Origin: Bacteroidales bacterium
Lineage (GTDB): Bacteria > Bacteroidota > Bacteroidia > Bacteroidales > ML635J-15
Reading direction: 5' to 3'
Length of the DNA: 64,000 nucleotides
Assembly: GCA_017617125.1 (NCBI GenBank)
Contig: JAFZWY010000056.1
Coordinates: 62,001 to 126,000 of the forward strand
Part shown: piece by piece, positions 17,925-25,640 of the stretch
Position numbering within the stretch: position 1 is the stretch's first letter
How the letters are laid out: each line of letters starts with the position of its first letter
Notes under the pieces: generated by a model
What the model was told of the DNA's origin: nothing
Databases searched by the model: none
What the model saw: the letters and a program-made list of their open reading frames with translations, nothing else
Position numbers and translations under genes: made by a program

Positions 17925-19019
17925 CTATTTGATATTCTCCTCCAACAACCGTTGCAGTTCTTCCTTGCTCGGCAAAATAGTTTGGTACTTGCTCGCAAAA
18001 ATTTGCTTGTTGTCCTCGGGCAAGGTGATCTCCACCATGGCATCGCTCTTGTCGGTGCAAAGCAGGATGCCAATGGTAGGATTCTCGTCCTCCAACTTCA
18101 CGAAACGGTCATAATAGTTGACATACATCTGCATCTGTCCCAAGTCCTGATGCTTCAGCGTGCCTCTCTTTAGGTCTATCAGCACAAATGCCCGTAACAA
18201 TCGGTTGTAAAACACCAAATCGACCCGGAAATGCTGTTCATCGAAAGTGAATCGCACCTGCCGACCCACAAAAGTAAAGCCTTTGCCCAATTCCAAAAGG
18301 AAAGTCTGCAAATGGTCAATCAACTTCTGCTCAAGTTCGCTTTCATTATACTGCGGCAACTCTTGCAAACCAACAAATTCCAGCACATACGGATCCTTAA
18401 TCATGTCTTCGGGTTTCTCCACGATTTGTCCTTTCTGCGCCAATGCCTTTACGCCCGCCTTGTCGCGGCTAAGAGCCAACCGCTCATAAAGCGAACTATC
18501 GAACTGCCGCTGCAATTCACGCAGGCTCCAGTTGTTTTCCGTGGCCTCAATCTCATAAAACCGCCTCTCATCGGGATTGTCAATGCGCATCAGTTTCAGG
18601 TAGTGCGACCAACTGAGGGTGAAGTGCAATTCCTCAGACGATGTCTGAGAATTCCGCAACACTGTTGCGGAATTCTCCTTATTATTTGATCTTAAGGATG
18701 TTATTTGAGTGTTTTTCAAATTCCGCAACACCTTTGCGGAATTTGAATAGATGAGATAAAACTTCCTCATCCGCTCAAGATTATCTACAGAATAGCCTTT
18801 CCCGAAACGCTGTATTAAATAAGAAGAAACCTTCTTTAAAGTCTCTTTTCCATAGGCAGCATACATACCGCCCTGCTGCTCATCCTCTACAATCATCCTG
18901 CCTATTTCATAATAGGTGTAAACCATGGCCGTATTGACTGCGGCAACGGTACGCTTTCTCGCTTCTGTAATCAGCCGTTCTATCCGCTCGGCCAAATCTA
19001 TTTTTGTTATCTCGCTCAT
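17925..19019 (-). CDS. DUF1016/YhcG-family PD-(D/E)xK nuclease
   Basis: The 364-residue protein has an N-terminal DUF1016 domain (residues ~1-190, IGRMIVEDEQQGG and LSWSHYLKLMRI). The C-terminal PD-(D/E)xK nuclease domain shows FTFVGRQVRF, FRVDLVFYNR and AFVLIDLKRG with the expected D...D-K pattern. These genes are frequent neighbours of type I R-M systems; their exact task is not settled. It overlaps hsdM by 4 bases (ATGA) and is 8 bases from hsdS. Between the conserved N-terminal blocks there is an insert (about residues 90-125) holding two in-frame palindromes that each encode NSA(K/T)VLRN. The insert looks like a mobile or recombining coding repeat, listed separately. Confidence 0.9.
   Translation of the reverse strand: MSEITKIDLAERIERLITEARKRTVAAVNTAMVYTYYEIGRMIVEDEQQGGMYAAYGKETLKKVSSYLIQRFGKGYSVDNLERMRKFYLIYSNSAKVLRNLKNTQITSLRSNNKENSATVLRNSQTSSEELHFTLSWSHYLKLMRIDNPDERRFYEIEATENNWSLRELQRQFDSSLYERLALSRDKAGVKALAQKGQIVEKPEDMIKDPYVLEFVGLQELPQYNESELEQKLIDHLQTFLLELGKGFTFVGRQVRFTFDEQHFRVDLVFYNRLLRAFVLIDLKRGTLKHQDLGQMQMYVNYYDRFVKLEDENPTIGILLCTDKSDAMVEITLPEDNKQIFASKYQTILPSKEELQRLLEENIK
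18647..18677 (-). repeat. Palindromic coding element, copy encoding NSATVLRN
   Basis: Arms GAGAATTCCGCAAC (18647-18660) and GTTGCGGAATTCTC (18664-18677) are perfect inverses around ACT. The core ATTCCGCAA/TTGCGGAAT is shared with the copy at 18715. It is inside the DUF1016 reading frame. A further 7-bp inverted repeat (18633-18649) overlaps its left end. Confidence 0.85.
18715..18747 (-). repeat. Palindromic coding element, copy encoding NSAKVLRN
   Basis: Arms TTCAAATTCCGCAA (18715-18728) and TTGCGGAATTTGAA (18734-18747) are perfect inverses around CACCT. The core and the encoded peptide match the neighbouring copy, while the outer arm bases differ but remain self-complementary. Confidence 0.85.
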
Positions 19020-20548
19020 TCTTCCTCCCTTTCAATTTTTATCTTACCCAGATTCTCCAAAATCACCTTGTTCAGCCGTTCTTCCTCTTTCAGTTGCTGC
19101 TCAAACTCGGCTTTCAGGGCAGTGAAACGCTCGGCAAAGTCGAAGTCGTCTTCCTCCTCGGGCAAACCTACATAACGGCCTGGCGTAAGTACATAGTCCA
19201 GTTCCGCCACACGGCTCACTGGTACGGAAGCACAATAGCCAGCAACATCTTGATAGTCGGGGGATTCGTCACGCCACAAATGATAGGTGCGAGCAATTTT
19301 CAGAATATCGTCTTCCGAAAGTTCACGCGTACGGCGATTTATGAGATGTCCCTCGTTGCGGGCATCGATAAACAGGATTTCGCCGGCACGCTTGGTGCGG
19401 TTGCGGGTAACAAACCACAGGCAAGCCGGAATCTGGGTGTTAAGGAACAACTTGGCAGGCAAGTTCACAATGCAGGCAATCATACCTTTGTCAATAAGCG
19501 CCTTGCGAATTTCGCCCTCGCCACCTGTCTTGGAAGTCAGCGAACCTTTAGCCAGCACAAAACCTGCCTGTCCCTGCGGTGCCAAATGGTAGATGAAATG
19601 CTGAATCCAAGCGAAATTGGCATTGCCTGCAGGTGGCACTCCGTACTGCCAGCGCGCATCGCTGCGCAACTGGTCGCCGCTCCAGTCGCTGTCGTTGAAC
19701 GGCGGATTTGCCATCACAAAGTCGGCCTTCACATCACGGTGCGCATCGTTGAGAAACGAACCTTCGGTGTTCCACTTCACCTGCGAAGCATCAATACCAC
19801 GGATGGCAAGGTTCATCTTGCACAGGCGCCAGGTGGTCTGGTTGCTTTCCTGTCCGTAGATGGAAATATTCTCAATCCGCCCCTGATGCTCCTTCACAAA
19901 CTTTTCGCTCTGCACAAACATACCGCCCGAACCGCAGCACGGATCAAGCACACGCCCCTTGTACGGCTCCAGCATATTCACAAGAAGTTCTACAACACTG
20001 CGAGGCGTGTAGAATTGTCCACCCTTCTTGCCTTCTGCCAATGCAAACTCGCCAAGAAAATATTCGAACACATGCCCCAGCAGGTCGGCGCTTTTGGTAC
20101 TGGTGTTCTGCAGGGTGGAATTGCCTATAAGGTCGATAAGTTCACCCAAACTTGTAGGATCGAGTTCTGAGCGCGAAAACACTTTAGGTAGAATGCCCTT
20201 CAAGGTTCTGTTCTCAAGTTCAATGGCATCCATTGCATCATCGATGTATTTGCCTACTTGCGGACTCTTAGCCACCGAAACCAAATGCGACCAACGCGCA
20301 TTGGCTGGCACATAGAAAACATTCTCGGCTGCATATTCGTCGCGGTCCTCAGGGTCGGCTCCCTCGTCCTGTTGTTTTATCAGTTCATCGTACAACTGTT
20401 CAAACGAAACAGAAATGTATCTCAGGAAAATCAATCCCAGTACAACATCCTTGTATTTTGCCGCGTCAATATTCTTGCGCAGTTTGTCTGCCGCTTTCCA
20501 AAGCTGCTTTTCAAGCGGTTCTTCAGTAGTTTGTTTTGTGCTTGCCAT
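19016..20548 (-). CDS. hsdM: Type I restriction enzyme, N6-adenine methyltransferase subunit HsdM
   Basis: The start at 20548 (MASTKQTTEEPLEKQLW) gives 510 residues; an earlier in-frame start at 20569 has no family support. The N-terminal helical HsdM domain is followed by GQFYTPRSVVELLV, the SAM-binding motif VLDPCCGSGGMF, and the catalytic N6-MTase motif NPPF in FVMANPPFNDSDW. It methylates the host's copies of the HsdS target and is required for cleavage. It is first in the run hsdM-yhcG-hsdS-sir2-herA, and its 3' end overlaps the DUF1016 gene by 4 bases. An imperfect palindrome lies just upstream. Confidence 0.97.
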   Translation of the reverse strand: MASTKQTTEEPLEKQLWKAADKLRKNIDAAKYKDVVLGLIFLRYISVSFEQLYDELIKQQDEGADPEDRDEYAAENVFYVPANARWSHLVSVAKSPQVGKYIDDAMDAIELENRTLKGILPKVFSRSELDPTSLGELIDLIGNSTLQNTSTKSADLLGHVFEYFLGEFALAEGKKGGQFYTPRSVVELLVNMLEPYKGRVLDPCCGSGGMFVQSEKFVKEHQGRIENISIYGQESNQTTWRLCKMNLAIRGIDASQVKWNTEGSFLNDAHRDVKADFVMANPPFNDSDWSGDQLRSDARWQYGVPPAGNANFAWIQHFIYHLAPQGQAGFVLAKGSLTSKTGGEGEIRKALIDKGMIACIVNLPAKLFLNTQIPACLWFVTRNRTKRAGEILFIDARNEGHLINRRTRELSEDDILKIARTYHLWRDESPDYQDVAGYCASVPVSRVAELDYVLTPGRYVGLPEEEDDFDFAERFTALKAEFEQQLKEEERLNKVILENLGKIKIEREEE

Positions 20549-20586
20549 AATCTTAAATATGTATGACAAAAGTAATGAAAAAAAAT

Positions 20587-20607
20587 GTTACTCATACGAA
20601 GTGTAAC
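20587..20607. promoter_or_regulatory. Imperfect palindrome in the divergent hsdM promoter region
   Basis: GTTACTC at the left and GTGTAAC at the right form a nearly symmetric 21-bp element between hsdM and the divergent methyltransferase gene. It could be an operator; there is only one copy. Confidence 0.3.
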
Positions 20608-20619
20608 GCGTTTTTTCCC

Positions 20620-20627
20620 TATTTTTG
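20620..20627 (+). promoter_or_regulatory. -7 box for the downstream methyltransferase gene
   Basis: TATTTTTG matches TAnnTTTG and lies 21 bases before the start codon at 20649. Confidence 0.5.
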
Positions 20628-20648
20628 CAGTTGTAATAATCCATTACA

Positions 20649-21353
20649 ATGAACGCAAAAGGCATTCTATATCTCATTCCAAACAAGATAAGCGAGGCAC
20701 CGCTTGATGAGGTTGTGCCGCAACGGCTTGTAACGCTTGTGCCAACCATAAAGCACTACATTGTGGAGGATGTGCGTACGGTGCGCCGCTATCTGCGACA
20801 GCTTAACCGTGAAGTGGATATCGACTCGACAACCTTCTACGAACTCAACAAGCACACCATCGACACCGACATTACAAACTACCTCGACGCAGCCGAACAT
20901 GGCGAAAACATTGGACTTATCAGCGAGGCTGGACTTCCCTGCGTCGCCGACCCGGGAAATGTGATTGTGGCTATGGCCCATCGCAAGGGAATTAAGGTTG
21001 TGCCGCTGGTAGGACCTTGCTCTATGATGATGGCGCTTATGGCTTCGGGGCTCAATGGACAGAACTTCGCCTTCAACGGCTATATTCCAATCGACCAACC
21101 CGAGCGCACACGCAAGCTCCGCGATCTAGAGGCACGTTCTCGAAAGGAAGGACAGTCGCAGATATTCATGGATACTCCATACCGCAACAACCGCCTGTTC
21201 GACGACCTGAAAGCGACACTTTCTCCGCAAACTATGCTCTGTGTCGCACTAAACATTACTTCCGACGACGAGTTTATCTGCACAAAATCCATCGCCGAGT
21301 GGAAAAAGACAAATATCGATCTGAACAAAAAACCTTGCATTTTCATAATATGA
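20649..21353 (+). CDS. Tetrapyrrole-methylase-fold SAM methyltransferase (RsmI-like)
   Basis: The 234-residue protein has the RsmI-type core. ISEAGLPCVADPG, VVPLVGPCSMMMALMASGL and FAFNGYIP correspond to the RsmI motifs around the SAM site. RsmI itself methylates the ribose of C1402 in 16S rRNA. This protein lacks the usual RsmI C-terminal extension (RsmI is about 280 residues) and starts differently (GILYLIPNKISEAPLDEVVP). It is therefore probably the shorter Bacteroidetes paralogue of unknown substrate rather than RsmI. It is divergent from hsdM and precedes a toxin-antitoxin pair. Confidence 0.85.
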   Translation: MNAKGILYLIPNKISEAPLDEVVPQRLVTLVPTIKHYIVEDVRTVRRYLRQLNREVDIDSTTFYELNKHTIDTDITNYLDAAEHGENIGLISEAGLPCVADPGNVIVAMAHRKGIKVVPLVGPCSMMMALMASGLNGQNFAFNGYIPIDQPERTRKLRDLEARSRKEGQSQIFMDTPYRNNRLFDDLKATLSPQTMLCVALNITSDDEFICTKSIAEWKKTNIDLNKKPCIFII

Positions 21354-21378
21354 CAGGGCGATAATTGAAAAAATTATG

Positions 21379-21404
21379 TAAATTTGCAACAAATAAACTA
21401 GGAG
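21379..21404 (+). promoter_or_regulatory. Promoter -7 box and ribosome-binding site of the toxin-antitoxin pair
   Basis: TAAATTTG (21379-21386) is a TAnnTTTG -7 box. AGGAG (21400-21404) lies 7 bases before the antitoxin ATG and is an unusually clear Shine-Dalgarno sequence for this genome. Confidence 0.5.
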
Positions 21405-21411
21405 AAAAAAT

Positions 21412-21624
21412 ATGGCAACGATAACACTTGAATACGATGGAAGAAACAAGTTGATGCGAGACCTCATTGCGCTGCTCGAAAAATATGGGGCGAAACGCAA
21501 GACCGTCGAAAAGGAAGATGATTCCATTGATGCCACATTGAAAGCTATTGAGGAAATAGAAAAAGGCAAAGGTGTAAGATGCAAGACTTTTGAGGAATAC
21601 AAGGACAGCGTAAGGAACTTATGA
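21412..21624 (+). CDS. Probable antitoxin of a YafQ-type toxin
   Basis: The 70-residue, highly charged protein (MATITLEYDGRNKLMRDLI...) is not recognisable as DinJ or RelB by eye. Its N-terminus could form a short beta strand, and the acidic C-terminal part (EEIEKGKGVRCKTFEEY) resembles toxin-wrapping antitoxin tails. Assignment rests on context: its stop overlaps the toxin start by 4 bases (ATGA), the standard antitoxin-first layout. Such antitoxins normally repress their own promoter. Confidence 0.7.
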   Translation: MATITLEYDGRNKLMRDLIALLEKYGAKRKTVEKEDDSIDATLKAIEEIEKGKGVRCKTFEEYKDSVRNL

Positions 21625-21902
21625 GAGAAATCGTATATTCCACACAATACAAAAAAGACCTCAAGAAAGCAAGAAAACAAGGTAAAGATGAGGCTGAACT
21701 TGACAATGTGATTCGGCTCTTGATTGAGGACACTCCTTTGCCAGAGAAATATCATGACCACGAACTTCAGGGCAGGCTGAAAGGTGTACGCGAATGCCAT
21801 GTAAATCCCGATTGGCTGCTGTTGTATGCAAAGAAAGACGGAGAATTGCAAATACTACACCTCTATAGACTTGGCTCTCACTCAGAACTACTTGGAAAAT
21901 AG
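21621..21902 (+). CDS. YafQ-family mRNA interferase toxin
   Basis: The 93-residue protein belongs to the YafQ branch of the RelE/ParE fold. It begins with the typical YSTQYKKDLKKARKQGKD. The residues needed for ribosome-dependent mRNA cleavage in YafQ have counterparts: His in HDHELQG, His in RECHVNPDW, Asp in the same block, and His near the end in LGSHSELLG. It is therefore likely active. It is coupled to the preceding 70-residue antitoxin by a 4-base overlap and ends 9 bases before an unrelated membrane protein gene. Confidence 0.92.
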   Translation: MREIVYSTQYKKDLKKARKQGKDEAELDNVIRLLIEDTPLPEKYHDHELQGRLKGVRECHVNPDWLLLYAKKDGELQILHLYRLGSHSELLGK

Positions 21903-21911
21903 AATTATAAT

Positions 21912-23108
21912 ATGAATCGACTTATAAAAATATCCATCCTTCTCGTCTTTGCCGTGGCTATCTGCCTGACATCGGGCAAGGTGTTCAACTACGAAATAGG
22001 AACAAAGCAGCCCGAACGCATTGCCGAACTTGGTGATTCAACAGCCTGCTTCGCCGAAATTGTCGACAATTTCTCGTACTACGAATACGATGCAGCAACC
22101 GACTGCTACACACTTTACAACACAAGCGATGCAATGGCCGGCAAGGCTTTGCTGTCGATGCCGTACTGCGCCGACATTAAGGGCTACAACGGAAATATTC
22201 CGCTCGTAATACTGCTTTCGCCCGACGGCAAGGTGCAGAAAATCCATCTGCTCGACAATACGGAAACTCCATCGTTCCTCAATCGCGTGGTAGAAAAGGG
22301 CTTCCTCGAAAACTGGACAGGCTTGTCGGTTGACGAGGCGAAGGCAAAGCAGGTGGATGCTGTTACTGGTGCCACATATTCAAGTTCGGCAATATCGAAA
22401 TCGGTAAGAGTTCGTCTCGAAAACTATGCTGGCGCTGGCACTACAGATGTCGATTTCGACCAGAACAACAATCTTGTGGGCTTCATTGCCTCGATGGTGT
22501 TCCTGCTTTTCGCAGGATTCTGCTTCTGGGAACCGCAACGGACAAGAAAATTCCGCATTATACTGCTACTTGCTTCGATAGGTGTACTCGGATTCTGGCA
22601 GGGACAGTTCATCAGCATAGCAAAACTTTCGGGATGGCTTCTGTCGGGTGTGAACTGGCAGATGGAAATTTTCCTGTTCATTGTGCTTGTGGCTGGAATT
22701 ATGGCTCCGCTTTTCCTCGGAAAACAATTCTACTGCATGTATGTTTGTCCGTTCGGAGCTTGCCAGGAACTTGTCGGCAAGGTAAATCCCAAGTACAAGC
22801 TGAAAATTTCGCCCAAAGTTGCAAAATGGCTGCGATACCTGCGTTATGTTCTGCTTGTCGCACTCGGAGCATTGCTCTGCACTTCGCTCGACATCAGCAT
22901 CGAGAACTTTGAACCGTTCTCGGCATTCAAGTTCCAGTTTGCTTCGCTGGCAGTGTTGATTTTGGCAGGCGTGATGCTTGTACTTTCGATATTCATAAAC
23001 CGTCCGTGGTGTACATTCCTCTGTCCGACAGGCGCATTCTTCTCGCTTTTTATGAAGAACACCAAAGGCAAGGAAAATCCAGGAGAAAACAATATAACCG
23101 AAAAATAG
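21912..23108 (+). CDS. Membrane protein with flavinylated FMN-binding domain and polyferredoxin-like Fe-S region
   Basis: The 398-residue protein has an N-terminal membrane segment (~6-22) and an exported FMN-binding domain (~90-170). The domain ends in DAVTGATYSS (149-158), the motif in which ApbE attaches FMN to the last Thr (T155). At least four membrane segments follow. A NapH/NosR-like cysteine cluster (CMYVCPFGAC) and a weaker pair (CTFLCPTG) likely hold Fe-S centres. This layout suits electron transfer between quinone or cytosolic donors and the periplasm. The donor and acceptor are unknown, and no apbE gene is in the window. An AI-2E-type permease gene follows after 4 bases. Confidence 0.85.
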   Translation: MNRLIKISILLVFAVAICLTSGKVFNYEIGTKQPERIAELGDSTACFAEIVDNFSYYEYDAATDCYTLYNTSDAMAGKALLSMPYCADIKGYNGNIPLVILLSPDGKVQKIHLLDNTETPSFLNRVVEKGFLENWTGLSVDEAKAKQVDAVTGATYSSSAISKSVRVRLENYAGAGTTDVDFDQNNNLVGFIASMVFLLFAGFCFWEPQRTRKFRIILLLASIGVLGFWQGQFISIAKLSGWLLSGVNWQMEIFLFIVLVAGIMAPLFLGKQFYCMYVCPFGACQELVGKVNPKYKLKISPKVAKWLRYLRYVLLVALGALLCTSLDISIENFEPFSAFKFQFASLAVLILAGVMLVLSIFINRPWCTFLCPTGAFFSLFMKNTKGKENPGENNITEK

Positions 23109-23112
23109 AATT

Positions 23113-24324
23113 ATGGAGAAATACCGCAAATATATCATAGGACTTATTGGCGCAGCAATTCTTGTGCTGTTCTGCATATATTTTTCCAACATTGTGTGGT
23201 GGCTGCTGATTGCCGGTTTCATAGCGGCAATTTCGAGCCCGATTGTAAAACTTTTGGACAAGATTCATTTCGGTCGTTTCCAGATGCCCCGCTGGGTGTC
23301 GGCAATGATTACCACCATACTTATATGGGGTGTGCTGGTTCTGTTTGTTGTGCTGACGGTTCCGTTTGTCGGTAAGCAGATCGCACAGTTCCAGAACATC
23401 GACATCGAAAGCCTGCAGGCAGGTCTTAGCCAACCTATACAGAAGATCGACGAATTTGTCCGCTCGTACCCTATTTTCGGTATGCCAGAATTTTCGACCG
23501 AAGATGTAATTATTGAAAACGTAAAGGATGTCATCAACTTCTCGGCACTTGGCAACATGGCCGAGAACCTTGGCAGCACGGCTATTGCGCTGTTCCTGTC
23601 GCTGTTTTCGATTACATTCTTCACCTACTTCTTCCTGAAGGAGACAAAACTTTTCCGCAGCGGCATAATGGCTTTGGTTCCAGTACGCTACGAAGAAAAA
23701 GCCACTCGTATCCTCAACAAGCTGCCGAAACTTATCAAGAGTTATCTACATGGAATTTTCTTCGAAATGCTGTCTGTTACTACGCTGATAACCATCGGAA
23801 TGCTGATATGCGGACAGAATTTCGGACTTTCGCTGCTTATCGGTATGCTCTGCGGATTTCTCAACATAATTCCGTACATCGGTCCTTGGATTGGCGCAGC
23901 TATTGGCATTATTTTCATAGGTGCCGCCAATGTAAACCTCGACTTCTACACTTACACTATGCCGCAGATTTACGGCTTACTGATAACGGTTGTCGTGGTA
24001 AGGCTGATTGACGATTTTGTTTTCCAGCCGTTCTTCTATTCGCGCAGCGTAAACGCCCATCCTCTCGAGATTTTCATTGTGATAGTTGTGGCAGGAACGC
24101 TCTACGGAATCATCGGCATGATGCTTGCGATACCAGTCTACACTGTGATTCGTGTGATTGCCAAGGAGTTCCTTTCGGAATACAAGATTGTCCGCACGCT
24201 AACGCGTGGCATCGACGACGAAAAGGCTAAGAACACGAACGAAAGCTCAACGAAGAAGAGTCCGAACAGACGGAGATATAGGAGACGCAGCAAAACCGCT
24301 CCGCAGAACGACTCAACAAAGTAA
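23113..24324 (+). CDS. AI-2E family transporter (PerM-like permease)
   Basis: The 403-residue integral membrane protein has hydrophobic helices at both ends. The conserved C-terminal block includes LLIGMLCGFLNIIPYIGPWIG and VVVRLIDDFVFQPFFYSRSV, hallmarks of the AI-2E/PerM family. Family members export small molecules or exchange ions; the substrate here is not known, and the AI-2 label is historical. A basic, Arg/Lys-rich cytoplasmic tail (SPNRRRYRRRSKTAP) ends the protein. It follows the FMN/Fe-S gene by 4 bases and is probably co-transcribed. Confidence 0.9.
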   Translation: MEKYRKYIIGLIGAAILVLFCIYFSNIVWWLLIAGFIAAISSPIVKLLDKIHFGRFQMPRWVSAMITTILIWGVLVLFVVLTVPFVGKQIAQFQNIDIESLQAGLSQPIQKIDEFVRSYPIFGMPEFSTEDVIIENVKDVINFSALGNMAENLGSTAIALFLSLFSITFFTYFFLKETKLFRSGIMALVPVRYEEKATRILNKLPKLIKSYLHGIFFEMLSVTTLITIGMLICGQNFGLSLLIGMLCGFLNIIPYIGPWIGAAIGIIFIGAANVNLDFYTYTMPQIYGLLITVVVVRLIDDFVFQPFFYSRSVNAHPLEIFIVIVVAGTLYGIIGMMLAIPVYTVIRVIAKEFLSEYKIVRTLTRGIDDEKAKNTNESSTKKSPNRRRYRRRSKTAPQNDSTK

Positions 24325-24379
24325 GACGCATCATGGCGTTTTAGAAACATGAAACATAGAAACTTAGAAACGTGAAACA
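24325..24379. repeat. Tandem GAAAC-word repeat
   Basis: After a small hairpin (ACGC ATCATG GCGT, 24326-24339) five GAAAC words follow at 7-8 base intervals (24344-24378). The array ends 10 bases before the aspartate kinase start. It is the simplest member of the GAAAC/mini-hairpin family found at 40.9, 48.1 and 53.7 kb. Confidence 0.7.
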
Positions 24380-24388
24380 ATAAATCGT

Positions 24389-25639
24389 ATGAAGGTATAT
24401 AAATTCGGCGGTGCATCGGTAAAGACGCCACAGGCAATAGAGAATGTCTATAACATAATAAAGGACGAAAACAAACTGGTAATTGTTGTTTCGGCAATCG
24501 ACAAGACGACCAATCATTTGGAACGCCTCGTGAATTACTATTTCAATGGTGATGAACAGAAGAATGTCGAGTTCGAGAACATCAAGAAGTTCCATCTTGA
24601 CTATGTCGACGAAGCCTTTGGCGGCAAGACCGAAACAGTTTGCAAGAAACTGAATTCGCTTTTCGAGGAAATTGCCGAACGCATCGACGGCATTCCTACC
24701 GACGACTACGACTTCGAGTACGACTCGATAGTTTCGTACGGAGAACTGCTCAGCACTACCATTTTCTCGGAATACCTGCGCTATCGTGGAAAACAGAACA
24801 AGTTCATCGACATACGCCGCTACCTTGTCACAGACTCAAACTTCCGCGATGCGAAAATCGACTGGAAACTATCGGAAAAGAAGGTGCGCAAGGCATTTTC
24901 GGATGCAAACAACAGCATTTTCGTAACACAAGGTTTCATAGGCAGCGACAAAAGCCATCACACCACCACACTCGGACGCGAGGGTTCGGACTACTCGGCT
25001 TCGTCAATCGCACACATCATTGATGCCGAAAGCGTTACAATATGGAAGGATGTGCCAGGCATTATGAACGCCGACCCGGCATGGTGCGACTTTGCCGAAA
25101 AATTGGATGTAATTTCGTTCCACGAAGCTATCGAACTTGCCTTCTACGGAGCCAAGGTCATCCACCCGAAGACCATCAAGCCTATCGAGAACAAGAACAT
25201 TCCGCTGTATGTGCGCTCGTTCAAGGACCCGTCGGCAAAAGGAACTGTCATCCGCAAGCTGGATTATGCACTCGACCTTGTGCCAGTGTATATCCTGAAG
25301 CAGAATCAGGTGCTTATTTCAATTTCGCCGAAGGACTTTTCTTTCATCGTGGAAGAGAATATGAGTAACATTTTCGGACTTTTCGCCAAGTACAAGGTAA
25401 AGGTAAACGTGATGCAGAACTCGGCAATCGACTTCTCGGCTTCCATCGATGCCAACAACCGCAACTTCGATGCCCTTGTCGCCGACCTGCAGAAGGAATA
25501 CTTTGTGAAGTACAACGAAAACCTGCAGCTTATCACCATCCGCTACTACAACGATGAAGCAATTAACCGAATGATTTCGGGACACAAGGTTTATATGACG
25601 CAGAAGAGCCGTAAGACGGCAAGATTCGTGATAGAATAG
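24389..25639 (+). CDS. Aspartate kinase (monofunctional)
   Basis: The 416-residue enzyme phosphorylates aspartate in the first step towards lysine, threonine and methionine. The kinase domain begins with KVYKFGGASV and contains SYGELLST and TLGREGSDYSAS. The C-terminal third has two ACT-type regulatory domains, including VLISISPKDFSFIVEENM and VNVMQNSAIDFSASID. There is no fused homoserine dehydrogenase. End-product feedback through the ACT domains is expected from the family. It ends one base from the convergent capD-like stop. Confidence 0.94.
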   Translation: MKVYKFGGASVKTPQAIENVYNIIKDENKLVIVVSAIDKTTNHLERLVNYYFNGDEQKNVEFENIKKFHLDYVDEAFGGKTETVCKKLNSLFEEIAERIDGIPTDDYDFEYDSIVSYGELLSTTIFSEYLRYRGKQNKFIDIRRYLVTDSNFRDAKIDWKLSEKKVRKAFSDANNSIFVTQGFIGSDKSHHTTTLGREGSDYSASSIAHIIDAESVTIWKDVPGIMNADPAWCDFAEKLDVISFHEAIELAFYGAKVIHPKTIKPIENKNIPLYVRSFKDPSAKGTVIRKLDYALDLVPVYILKQNQVLISISPKDFSFIVEENMSNIFGLFAKYKVKVNVMQNSAIDFSASIDANNRNFDALVADLQKEYFVKYNENLQLITIRYYNDEAINRMISGHKVYMTQKSRKTARFVIE

Positions 25640-25640
25640 C

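Noticed and set aside
19004..20170. Long plus-strand open frame (388 codons) opposite hsdM
   Set aside because: It is a shadow of hsdM; codon constraint on the minus strand explains the openness.
20641..20700. Right-hand attachment site matching the tRNA-Gln 3' end
   Set aside because: I looked for a copy of the tRNA end around the right island border and found none.
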